Below are positions 51,455 through 59,058 of a stretch of DNA of 64,000 nucleotides, piece after piece. The notes under the pieces are model-generated. The model had not been told where the DNA came from, searched no databases, and was given only the letters and a program-made list of their open reading frames with translations. The translations under genes were made by a program, and so were the position numbers. The DNA comes from Zhihengliuella alba (GTDB lineage: Bacteria; Actinomycetota; Actinomycetes; Actinomycetales; Micrococcaceae), in NCBI RefSeq assembly GCF_039538765.1, contig NZ_BAABCJ010000007.1, forward strand, positions 279,434 through 343,433, written 5' to 3'. Every line of letters begins with the position of its first letter. The first letter of the stretch is position 1.

Positions 51455-52429
51455 CTACGCGTCCCGCAGCAGGGCCCGGGCGGTGGCCTCGTCGGTGATC
51501 AGTCGGTTGAACCAGCCTGCCCGGGCACCGGCCCGGATGCTCGGCGCCTTGTTCTCCCCGATCGCCGCGGCGATGCGGATCGGCACCGCACGGAGTGTCT
51601 GCCCGGGGATGCGGACCATGCGCTCGCTGCCCGGAAAGGTCACCTCCGTCCCGTCCTTGTCGAAGAACGCCAGGCACACGTCGCCGACGGACCGGGCGAG
51701 GCTGGGATGGTCCCGGGGCACCGACCGCGCGATCGACTTGCGCGACAGGGCGGGAGCGCCGACGCCCACGAGCGCGACGCGCGCCGAGTTCCAGTCCTCG
51801 ACGATCTGCTGGAAGCCGGGGTCGTCCTGCAGCGCCGCATGCAGCGCGGGCGAAGGCATGGAGGGCGCGAAGAGGTAGTGCGGGTAGCCGCCCGATGAGG
51901 CGGCGAAGGCCCGCACCACCTCGTTGGTCTGGTGCCACGCATCGGGCTCCGCCTGGCCGCCCACGGTAGGGGCGATGACGACGCCGCCCAGGTCGCCGAG
52001 CCGCTGCTGCGCGAGTGCGTACGTGGTCTCGCCGGAGGCGACCAGGAGTACGTCGCCGGAACGCAGGTGGCAGTCGGCCAGGGCCTGGCGCACGACGGCG
52101 CCCAGGCCGGGGCCGACCCGCCCGGACTGGTCGCCCGGGGCCAAGTAGACGGCCTCGAGACCCAGCGCCTCGGCGAGCTGGCTGCGCAGGTCGTCGCTGC
52201 CCGCGGCGGTCGGCCGGTGCACGCGGATCTCCACGATCCCGAGGCGCCGCGCCTCGCCGAGCATGCGGCTGATCGACGGGCGCGAGACCTGCAGCTGCTC
52301 GGCGACCTCAGCCTGGGTGGCGCCCTGCTCGTAGTACATCTGTGCAGCCCGGTAGAGGCGCTCGAGCTCGCCCCGGCCCGGGTTCTCGGCTTGGTCTCGC
52401 TGGCCCGACAGCGCTGGGATTTCGGTCAC
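51455..52429 (-). CDS. SorC/DeoR-type sugar-binding transcriptional regulator
   Basis: 324 residues from a GTG at 52429 with GGAGG 7 nt upstream. The N-terminal HTH (about 25-65; YYEQGATQAEVAEQLQVSRP, then SISRMLGEARRLGIVEI) is followed by the SorC sugar-phosphate-binding domain (about 75-320; LASGETTYALAQQRL-like loop, GVVIAPTVGGQ, RVALVGVGAP, PIRIAAAIGENKAPSIRAGA). It is divergent from the tetritol operon. The dyad at 52492-52520 between them is its likely operator. A tetrulose phosphate is the likely inducer (inference). Confidence 0.9.
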   Translation of the reverse strand: MTEIPALSGQRDQAENPGRGELERLYRAAQMYYEQGATQAEVAEQLQVSRPSISRMLGEARRLGIVEIRVHRPTAAGSDDLRSQLAEALGLEAVYLAPGDQSGRVGPGLGAVVRQALADCHLRSGDVLLVASGETTYALAQQRLGDLGGVVIAPTVGGQAEPDAWHQTNEVVRAFAASSGGYPHYLFAPSMPSPALHAALQDDPGFQQIVEDWNSARVALVGVGAPALSRKSIARSVPRDHPSLARSVGDVCLAFFDKDGTEVTFPGSERMVRIPGQTLRAVPIRIAAAIGENKAPSIRAGARAGWFNRLITDEATARALLRDA

Positions 52430-52491
52430 GTCTCGCCTCCGCGGCCATCCTACCGGCCATCCATCGCCTGCATCTCGCCCCATCGTACGGC

Positions 52492-52533
52492 GTGAACATA
52501 TGTGCTTGACGTATGTTCACGAATGGCTACCAT
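52492..52533 (+). promoter_or_regulatory. Divergent operator and promoter of the tetritol operon
   Basis: GTGAACATA (52492-52500) and TATGTTCAC (52512-52520) form a perfect 9-bp dyad, extendable to 12 bp with one mismatch. TTGACG (52506-52511) inside it, a 16-bp spacer and TACCAT (52528-52533) make a good sigma-70-type promoter, so a bound repressor would cover the -35. The leader to the first gene is about 110 nt. Confidence 0.75.
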
Positions 52534-52649
52534 GGAACGAGTGACCTGCCCCACGTGATGGCCGACACGAGTCGTGCTGCGGAGCAGACCACCGCGCCCC
52601 CGCCCCGTGGCCCGGCCGCGACCAGCTCAGAGTTGAGGAGTTCCGTTTC

Positions 52650-53870
52650 ATGAGCACTACAGCCATCTGCCCCGAGTCCCAGCCCACCGGGCCCCAGCCC
52701 ACCGAGTCCCAGCCCACTGAGTCCCAGCCCACCGGGGCGAGCCTGCCGCAGACCATGCGCGCCGTCGTCGTCCACGGACCGGAGGACTACCGCCTGGAGG
52801 AACGCCCCGTGCCCGCACCGGGCCCGGGGGAGCTGCTCCTGCGCACCGACGCCGTCGGGGTCTGCGCCTCCGATCTGAAGTGCTACCACGGCGCCGAGAA
52901 GTTCTGGGGCGGCGAGCACAAGCCCGCCTGGGCCGAACGCGACCGCGTCGCGGGCCACGAGTTCGTCGGCACCGTGGTCGCCGCCGGATCGGGCGCGCTC
53001 GAGACCCGGGGCGTCGCGCTCGGCGACCGGCTCGCCTGCGAGCAGATCGTGCCCTGCCGCGAGTGCTTCTACTGCAAGCGCGGCATCTACTGGATGTGCG
53101 AGCCCCACGACATGTTCGGGTTCAAGGGCTTCGACGGCGCCATGGCCGAGTACGTCCTGGTCCCCGAGCGCGCGCTCACCCACCCGGTCGCCAACGACCT
53201 GCCCGGGCACTTCGCGGCCTTCTCCGAACCGCTCTCCTGCGCCATGCACGCCGTGGAACGCGCCTCGATCCAGTTCGAGGACACCGTGGTGGTCGCCGGC
53301 GCCGGCCCGATCGGCCTCTCGGCCATCGCCGGTGCGCGGCAGAAGAACCCGCTGCGGATCATCGCGCTCGACATGGTCGACGAGAAGCTCGAGCTCGCCG
53401 AGGCGTGCGGTGCCGATGTGGTCATCAACATCGCGCAGACCGACGCCGTCGCCGCCGTCAAGGAGCTCACCGGCGGCTATGGCGCCGACGTCTACATCGA
53501 GGCCACCGGCCACCCCTCGGCCGTCGGGCAGGGCCTGAACCTGCTCCGGAAGCTCGGCCGGTTCGTCGAGTACTCCGTCTTCAAGGACAAGGCCGCCGTG
53601 GACTGGTCGATCATCTCCGACGACAAGGAGCTCGACGTGCTCGGCGCGCACCTCGGACCGCACTGCTGGCCCGCCGCCATCAAGCTCATCGAGGACGCCA
53701 AGCTCCCGATGGAGCGCATCTGCACCCACCAGTTCCCGCTGGAGCGCTTCCAGGACGCGCTCGACATGGTCGCCGACTCGTCCGGCGCGTCCGTGAAGGT
53801 GTCCATCCTGCCCAACGGCCCGGTCCCGGCCGGCTCCGCGAACAACTACCAGGAGGGCGAGACCGCATGA
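52650..53870 (+). CDS. eltD: Erythritol/L-threitol dehydrogenase-like zinc dehydrogenase
   Basis: 406 residues. A medium-chain dehydrogenase with catalytic zinc residues in GVCASDLKCYHGAEKFW and RVAGHEFVGTVVAAGSG. The structural-zinc cysteines are in CRECFYCKRGIYWMC, and the NAD fold VAGAGPIGLSAIAGARQK is at about 215-232. The long inserted KFWGGEHKPAWAERDR loop and the C-terminal DVLGAHLGPHCWPAAIKLIE recall EltD of Mycobacterium smegmatis, which oxidises erythritol to D-erythrulose and L-threitol to L-erythrulose. Operon partners agree. The first 35 residues are a repetitive ESQPT tail encoded by 15-bp repeats and absent from the family core. The ATG (GAGGAG upstream) is the only good start before the fold. 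Confidence 0.8.
   Translation: MSTTAICPESQPTGPQPTESQPTESQPTGASLPQTMRAVVVHGPEDYRLEERPVPAPGPGELLLRTDAVGVCASDLKCYHGAEKFWGGEHKPAWAERDRVAGHEFVGTVVAAGSGALETRGVALGDRLACEQIVPCRECFYCKRGIYWMCEPHDMFGFKGFDGAMAEYVLVPERALTHPVANDLPGHFAAFSEPLSCAMHAVERASIQFEDTVVVAGAGPIGLSAIAGARQKNPLRIIALDMVDEKLELAEACGADVVINIAQTDAVAAVKELTGGYGADVYIEATGHPSAVGQGLNLLRKLGRFVEYSVFKDKAAVDWSIISDDKELDVLGAHLGPHCWPAAIKLIEDAKLPMERICTHQFPLERFQDALDMVADSSGASVKVSILPNGPVPAGSANNYQEGETA
52677..52736 (+). repeat. Four tandem 15-bp repeats at the start of the eltD-like gene
   Basis: TCCCAGCCCACCGAG-like units at 52677, 52692, 52707 and 52722, in frame, encoding repeated (E/G)SQPT or PQPT. Confidence 0.88.
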
Positions 53871-55315
53871 GTGCCACCGTCTCCGGGCCGCTGCCCTACG
53901 GGCACGCCTCCGAGTCCCGCATCGACAAGCTGGGGATGCCCGGCATGCTCAAGTTCGGGTTCCTCGGGCTGCTGCTGGTCATGACCGGCGTCGGGGTGGA
54001 GTCCAACATCCTCACCCCGCACATGGTCGACGTCCTCGGCTCGCCGGAGGCCACCGTCTCCGCCATCATCACCGGGCACTCGATCGCCGTGCTCGTCGCC
54101 TCCTACCTCGGCGGCTCCCTGTCCGACCTCTTCGGCCCCCGCCGGATCATGGCGGCCGGCGCCGTGGTCTTCGTCGTCTTCCACGCGCTCTTCCTCGTGG
54201 CACTGTCCGCGGGCAGCGTCGAGATGGCGGCCGCGACCTACTTCCTGCGCGGCTTCGGATTCCCGATGTTCGCCTTCGCGTTCCTCGTCTGGGTGAACGT
54301 CACGGCCCCGATCCAGCGGAACTCCACCGCCATCGGCTGGTTCTACGTGATGTACACCGGTGGCCTGCCCACCCTCGGCTCCCTCGTCGCCATCGGCGCC
54401 ATCCCCGCCTTCGGCGGCGGCACGGTCGGCGAGACCGGTGCCATGTGGCTCGCCGGCGCCCTCGTCGTCGTCGGATTCCTCGTCGCCCACTTCGGCATCC
54501 GCGACCCGCGCGGCTCGCGGCGACTGGCCCCCGAGGGCGAGACCGCCTCGCAGGTCCTGACGGCCGGGCTCCGACTGACGTTCACCAACCGGCGCGTCGC
54601 CATGGGCTTCCTCATCCGCCTGATCAACACGGCGCCGCAGTTCGGCATGTTCATCGTGCTGCCAGCCGTCATCTCCACCACGCTGGAGTGGGGCCAGTCC
54701 CGCTGGCTCGCCATGACGGTGGCCGTGTACGCGACCAACATCCTCGTGAACGCCGTGTTCGGCGCCGTCGGCGACCGCTGGGGCTGGCGGCGCACGGTCA
54801 AGTGGTTCGGCATCACCGGATCCGCGATCGGCCTGCTGCTCTGGTGGTACGTCCCCCACATGGTCCCCGCCGGATCCACCTGGGGATACATCGTCTCCGT
54901 GATCGCGGGCTGCATCTTCGGCTGCCTGCTGGCCGGGTTCGTCCCGATGGGCGCCATCATGCCGGCGCTGGCACCCGACCACCGCGGGGCCGCCATGGCC
55001 ATGTACACCACCGCTGCGGGCGGCGCGACGTTCCTCGGCTCCGCCGTCGTCGCCGTCGTCTTCAACATCTCGGCCGCGATCGGCGTGGACGACTTCACGC
55101 GGAACTCCGCCGTCGTCTGGACGTTCGTGGCGCTGTACGCCTGCGCGTTCCTCATGATCCGCCACCTCGAGGTCCCCGAGGACGCGGAGAAGGAGAAGTA
55201 CGGCCGGCTCTTCGGACGCACCCGCCTCCCCGCCGCGGGCGAGGAAACGGTCGAGGAAGCCGACCTGGCCGCACAGCACACCCAGAAGACCCCCGCTAGG
55301 AGCGCCGACCAGTGA
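53867..55315 (+). CDS. MFS transporter of the tetritol operon
   Basis: 482 residues, twelve membrane helices. The ATG overlaps the previous stop (ATGA, 53867-53870). Helix 1 has MTGVGVESNILTPHMVDVLG. LGGSLSDLFGPRRIMAAG is the classic loop 2-3 signature, and its second-half counterpart is FGAVGDRWGWRRTVKWFG. The carrier resembles those beside EltD-type dehydrogenases and belongs to the polyol/RbtT-like MFS group. Uptake of erythritol or threitol is inferred from the neighbours. A charged tail of about 40 residues ends in HTQKTPARSADQ. Confidence 0.85.
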   Translation: MSATVSGPLPYGHASESRIDKLGMPGMLKFGFLGLLLVMTGVGVESNILTPHMVDVLGSPEATVSAIITGHSIAVLVASYLGGSLSDLFGPRRIMAAGAVVFVVFHALFLVALSAGSVEMAAATYFLRGFGFPMFAFAFLVWVNVTAPIQRNSTAIGWFYVMYTGGLPTLGSLVAIGAIPAFGGGTVGETGAMWLAGALVVVGFLVAHFGIRDPRGSRRLAPEGETASQVLTAGLRLTFTNRRVAMGFLIRLINTAPQFGMFIVLPAVISTTLEWGQSRWLAMTVAVYATNILVNAVFGAVGDRWGWRRTVKWFGITGSAIGLLLWWYVPHMVPAGSTWGYIVSVIAGCIFGCLLAGFVPMGAIMPALAPDHRGAAMAMYTTAAGGATFLGSAVVAVVFNISAAIGVDDFTRNSAVVWTFVALYACAFLMIRHLEVPEDAEKEKYGRLFGRTRLPAAGEETVEEADLAAQHTQKTPARSADQ

Positions 55316-57039
55316 CCACTCTCTTCAACGACCCAGCACGATTCATGGAAGACCAGCTCGCCGGCTTCCTCGACGTCTACGGCGACCGGCTGGTGGGCGT
55401 CGACGGCGGCGTCGTCTCCGCGGCCCCCCAGCCCACCCCGCAGGTCGGCGTGATCGTCGGCGGCGGCTCCGGACACTATCCGGCGTTCTCCGGACTCGTC
55501 GGCCCGGGGCTGGCGACCGGGGCGGTGGTGGGCAACATCTTCACCTCGCCCTCCGCGAGCCGGGCCTGCTCCGTCGCCAAGGCGGCGGAGAACGGCCGCG
55601 GCGTCGTGTTCAGCTTCGGCAACTACGCCGGCGACAACATGAACTTCGCCCTCGCCGTCCAGCGCCTCGCGGCGGAGGGCATCGAGGCCCGCTGCGTCGT
55701 CGTCACGGATGACATCGCGTCCGCCGAGGAGCCCGCCCAGCGGCGCGGCATCGCCGGCGACTTCACAGTCTTCAAGGTCCTCGGGGCCGCGGCCTCCGAG
55801 GGCCTGGACCTCGATGCGGTCGAGGCCGCCGGCAACAAGGCGAACGCGGCGACCCGCACCCTCGGCGTCGCTTTCTCCGGCTGCACCATGCCCGGAGCGG
55901 AGCAGCCGCTCTTCGAGGTTCCGGAGGGACACCTGGGACTGGGCCTCGGCATCCACGGCGAGCCCGGGATCGAGGACGTCCCGCTCATGAGCGCCGACGA
56001 CCTGGCCCATCTCTTCGTCGAGAGGGTCCTCGCCGAGGCCCCGGCCAGCTACGGCAAACGCGTCGCGGCCATCCTCAACGGGCTCGGGACCACGAAGTAC
56101 GAGGAGCTCTTCCTCGTCTGGAACCGCGTCTCCGCGCTCCTCGCCGAGCGCGGGTACGACGTCGTCCAGCCCGAGGTCGGCGAGCTGGTCACCAGCCTCG
56201 ACATGGGCGGCTGCTCCCTGACCCTGATGTGGCTCGACGAGGAGCTCGAGCGCTGGTGGACCGCCGACGCCTACACCCCGGCCTTCCGGCGCGTGGCCGC
56301 AGCCTTGCCGGCCGAGACGCGCGAGCGCGCAGCCGTCGCCCCGGCCGCGGCGGAGCCCGAGACCGCCCCGGCCAGCGCCGCAGCCCAGCGCACCGCTCAG
56401 GCGGTCCGCGCAGCGGTCTCCGACATCGCGGTGCTCCTCGCGGAGAAGAACGAGGAGCTCGGCCGGATCGACGCGGTGGCCGGCGACGGGGACCACGGGC
56501 GCGGCATGCTCTGCGGCATCGAGGCCGCCGCGACCGCCGTCGACCGTCTTCCCGCGCACGCTGGCCCCGCCACGGTCCTCCGCGCCGCCGGACGGGCCTG
56601 GGCCGACGACGCCGGCGGCACGTCCGGCGTGCTCTGGGGCGCCGCCCTGGAGGCCGCCGCCGCCACGCTAGACGACTCGGCCGATGCGTACACGCAGGAC
56701 GACGCCGTGGGCGCCGTCCGGGCATTCCTCGACTCGATGCAGCAGCTCGGCAAGGCCCGCGTGGGAGACAAGACCCTGCTCGACGCACTCGTGCCGTTCG
56801 TCGAGTCCCTCACCGGGCGCGTCGGCTCCGGGGAGCCCCTGGCCGAGGCGTGGAGGACTGCCGCCGCCGAGGCGGACCGCGCCGCCGAGGCGACCAGAGA
56901 CCTCCGGCCCGCCGTCGGACGCGCGCGCCCGCTCGCCGAGAAGAGCCTCGGAACCCCCGACGCCGGCGCCGTCTCCATGGCGATGATCCTGGACCGGCTG
57001 GCGGGCCGTCTCGCGACCAGCGCACCCGTGAAGAAGTGA
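55312..57039 (+). CDS. derK: D-erythrulose kinase-like (DhaK-DhaL fusion)
   Basis: 575 residues from a GTG overlapping the previous stop (GTGA). The N-terminal DhaK domain (about 1-330) has VGGGSGHYPAFSGLVGPGLA, SFGNYAGDNMNF and the substrate-binding His in GLGIHGEPGIED. An Ala-rich hinge (about 345-362) leads to the DhaL domain (365-575) with AVAGDGDHGRGM (Asp ligands for Mg2+) and WADDAGGTSGVLWGAAL. ATP-dependent DhaK-DhaL fusions phosphorylate dihydroxyacetone or tetruloses. Beside EltD-, RpiB- and DthD-like genes, D-erythrulose 4-phosphorylation (DerK) is the best fit. L-erythrulose kinase (LerK) is the alternative. Confidence 0.8.
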   Translation: MTTLFNDPARFMEDQLAGFLDVYGDRLVGVDGGVVSAAPQPTPQVGVIVGGGSGHYPAFSGLVGPGLATGAVVGNIFTSPSASRACSVAKAAENGRGVVFSFGNYAGDNMNFALAVQRLAAEGIEARCVVVTDDIASAEEPAQRRGIAGDFTVFKVLGAAASEGLDLDAVEAAGNKANAATRTLGVAFSGCTMPGAEQPLFEVPEGHLGLGLGIHGEPGIEDVPLMSADDLAHLFVERVLAEAPASYGKRVAAILNGLGTTKYEELFLVWNRVSALLAERGYDVVQPEVGELVTSLDMGGCSLTLMWLDEELERWWTADAYTPAFRRVAAALPAETRERAAVAPAAAEPETAPASAAAQRTAQAVRAAVSDIAVLLAEKNEELGRIDAVAGDGDHGRGMLCGIEAAATAVDRLPAHAGPATVLRAAGRAWADDAGGTSGVLWGAALEAAAATLDDSADAYTQDDAVGAVRAFLDSMQQLGKARVGDKTLLDALVPFVESLTGRVGSGEPLAEAWRTAAAEADRAAEATRDLRPAVGRARPLAEKSLGTPDAGAVSMAMILDRLAGRLATSAPVKK

Positions 57040-57050
57040 GAGAGACGACC

Positions 57051-57530
57051 ATGAACTCCCCCAGCACGCCCCGGTTCCGGCTCGTCGTCGGGTCCGACGA
57101 CGCCGGATACACGTACAAGCAGACCCTGATCGAGGACCTGGCGGACGACGCGCGCGTCGCCTCGGTGACCGACGTCGGCGTCGATGCCCACGGGCACACC
57201 CCGTACCCGCGCATCGCCTTCGAGGCGGCCCGGCTGATCTCCGAGGGCAAGGCCGACCGCGCCCTGTTGATCTGCGGGACCGGCCTCGGCGTGGCCATCT
57301 CCGCCAACAAGGTCCCGGGGATCAGAGCGGTCACCGCCCACGACTCCTACTCGGTGGAACGCGCCGTCAAGTCCAACAACGCGCAGGTGCTCTGCCTCGG
57401 CGAGCGCGTCATCGGCCGGGAGCTCGCGCGGAAGCTCGTCAAGGAATGGCTCGGGCACGAGTTCGACCCGGCGAGCCCCTCGCAGGACAAGGTCAACGCC
57501 ATCACCGAGTACGAGACAACGGGGTACTGA
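57051..57530 (+). CDS. derI: D-erythrulose-4-phosphate isomerase-like (RpiB/LacAB family)
   Basis: 159 residues. RpiB fold with VVGSDDAGYTYKQTLIEDL (phosphate loop; Asp where RpiB often has DHAG, here DDAG), LLICGTGLGVAISANKVPGI (active-site Cys/Thr region), RAVTAHDSYSVERAVKSNNA and VLCLGERVIG. In M. smegmatis an RpiB-like DerI converts D-erythrulose-4-phosphate to D-erythrose-4-phosphate. The position between the DhaK-type kinase and the SDR makes this assignment likely. Ribose-5-phosphate isomerase activity remains possible. Confidence 0.8.
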   Translation: MNSPSTPRFRLVVGSDDAGYTYKQTLIEDLADDARVASVTDVGVDAHGHTPYPRIAFEAARLISEGKADRALLICGTGLGVAISANKVPGIRAVTAHDSYSVERAVKSNNAQVLCLGERVIGRELARKLVKEWLGHEFDPASPSQDKVNAITEYETTGY

Positions 57531-57532
57531 CC

Positions 57533-58294
57533 ATGAGCGCAGGCATGTTCGACTTGACCGGACGGCTGGCCCTCGTCACCGGCGGGGCCTCCGGCCTGGG
57601 CGAGGCCATCGCCCACGGCCTCGCCCGCCAGGGGGCCGACGTCGTTCTGGCCGACCTCAACGAGGCCCGGCTCGACGCCGTGGCCCAGGACGTCGGGCGT
57701 CACGGCCGGACCGTGGAGACGCTGCTCCTGGACGTGACGGACCGGCCCGCAGTCACGGCCGCGCTGGACGAGGTCGTGGCGCGGCACGGACGGATCGACG
57801 TCGTCGTGAACTCCGCCGGCGTGGCCGCGCTGGACCCCGTGGACAGCGTCCCCGACGCCCACTGGGACCTGGTGCTCGGGGTGAACCTGACGGGTACCTT
57901 CGCCGTCTGCCGCGCGGCTGCATCCCACATGCGGCGAGCCGGGTACGGCCGGATCATCAACATCGCGTCGCAGGCCGCGCACGTCGCGCTCGAGCACCAC
58001 GCGGCCTACAGCGCGTCGAAGTCGGGCCTCTTCGGGCTCACCAGCACGCTGGCGCGCGAGCTGGGCCCCGACGGAGTCACGGCCAACACCATCTCGCCCA
58101 CCGTGGTGATGACCGACCTCGGGCGGAAGGCCTGGGAGGGTCCGCACGGCGAGGCGCACAAGGCGCAGATCCCGGCGCGCCGCTTCGCGGAGCCGGAGGA
58201 GATCGCAGCAGCGGCCGTCTTCCTGGCATCGACGGAGGCCGCCATGGTCAACGGCGCCGACCTGAAGGTGGACGGCGGCTTCACCGTCGTCTGA
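57533..58294 (+). CDS. dthD: D-threitol dehydrogenase-like short-chain dehydrogenase
   Basis: 253 residues. Classical SDR: cofactor motif LVTGGASGLGEAIAHGLA, Asp after the second strand (VLADLNEARLDA, NAD preference), NNAG-equivalent VVNSAGVAAL, catalytic Ser in IINIASQAAHVAL and YSASKSGLFG (Tyr and Lys). The start ATG is 2 nt after the isomerase stop. DthD of M. smegmatis is an SDR oxidising D-threitol to D-erythrulose. Grouping with EltD-, DerK- and DerI-like genes supports the same role. It is the last gene of the operon, followed by a hairpin. Confidence 0.78.
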   Translation: MSAGMFDLTGRLALVTGGASGLGEAIAHGLARQGADVVLADLNEARLDAVAQDVGRHGRTVETLLLDVTDRPAVTAALDEVVARHGRIDVVVNSAGVAALDPVDSVPDAHWDLVLGVNLTGTFAVCRAAASHMRRAGYGRIINIASQAAHVALEHHAAYSASKSGLFGLTSTLARELGPDGVTANTISPTVVMTDLGRKAWEGPHGEAHKAQIPARRFAEPEEIAAAAVFLASTEAAMVNGADLKVDGGFTVV

Positions 58295-58318
58295 GCAAGG
58301 GTCAGGCATCTCCGCGAT

Positions 58319-58351
58319 GCGCCGGAGTCCGCCATGGGCGGGCTCCGGCGC
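58319..58351 (+). terminator. Terminator of the tetritol operon
   Basis: A 15-bp stem with one G-T pair (58319-58333 with 58337-58351), 3-nt loop, 24 nt after the dthD-like stop. Confidence 0.75.
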
Positions 58352-58866
58352 GCCGTACGCCGGTATGCCATACGCCGGTACGCCGCCATCTACCACCGGC
58401 GGGGGCACTTTTGCTCCCGGGCATTCCGAAATCCGGGCCGGTTCATTCTCTGCGGATCTGCTTCTTGCTTCCTGCTTGCTTCTCACGCCTTGCTTCGACC
58501 CGATTCCGGCCGTCTTTTCGGACCCTTGATCGGTCGCCCTCCGCCCGGTTTTTCCGAGGCGCGAACGGGGACCCGTCGTTTTATCGTGCTCCTGCCTCGA
58601 ACCGGTCACGGCGGCTTTGCCTCTGCTCTCCGGCTGGCGCGCCGGGTCCGTACCGATCCGACGCGCATCGCCGAGTGTTCCGTGCTCGGTTCCCTGCTCG
58701 GCGACCTAGTCAGCGCCCGGGATAGCCGTAGTCCGCGGTCCCGGGCGGCATGACATGCGCGGCCGTCGGCCCGCCGTCCACCGGTGCCCACCCCCTCGAG
58801 AGCGGCTGGGTGACTCCACCATTTCAGAGGTGTTAATCCGGTCCTATCGACACCCGCTGACGCATC

Positions 58867-58876
58867 AAAGCGCTTC
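58867..58876. promoter_or_regulatory. Candidate LacI-family operator
   Basis: AAAGCGCTTC with a perfect AAGCGCTT palindrome around a central CG, as in LacI/GalR sites, about 40 nt before the predicted promoter of a sugar importer. No lacI gene is in the window. Confidence 0.4.
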
Positions 58877-58913
58877 TTTCCTGAGACAAGTCGGGATCAT
58901 TTCCCGGGTCTGT

Positions 58914-58941
58914 GGACAGGACTGTTGGTTGAGGTTATGTT
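58914..58941 (+). promoter_or_regulatory. Candidate promoter of the sugar ABC operon
   Basis: TGGACA (58914-58919), 16-bp spacer, TATGTT (58936-58941), leader about 110 nt. Confidence 0.45.
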
Positions 58942-59058
58942 GAGCGGGCATGCCCGTCACCGAGGTTTGGGGGCGGTGCGCAGTGTTGAGGATCACGCCC
59001 TGACGGAGTCTGATTTCTTCACGTACTCCGCTCGGGGCCAGGCTAGAAGGAGTCTCCC

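Larger units (their letters stand above)
58352..59058. other. Low-GC intergenic region of about 700 bp without a supported gene
   Basis: GC falls to about 53-58 % in places (58441-58500, 58801-58920) against about 70 % around. Frames here give Arg/Ser/Leu-rich translations with no family resemblance and no good start sites. A pyrimidine-rich stretch with repeated GCTT lies at 58465-58500. TACGCCGGTA occurs twice near 58355-58383. The right end holds the regulatory sites of the ABC importer. It may be an eroded gene or a long regulatory leader. Confidence 0.6.

Noticed and set aside
58334..58753. 139-residue open frame in the low-GC gap
   Set aside because: No ribosome site, Arg/Ser-rich unstructured translation, and it starts inside the terminator hairpin of the upstream operon.
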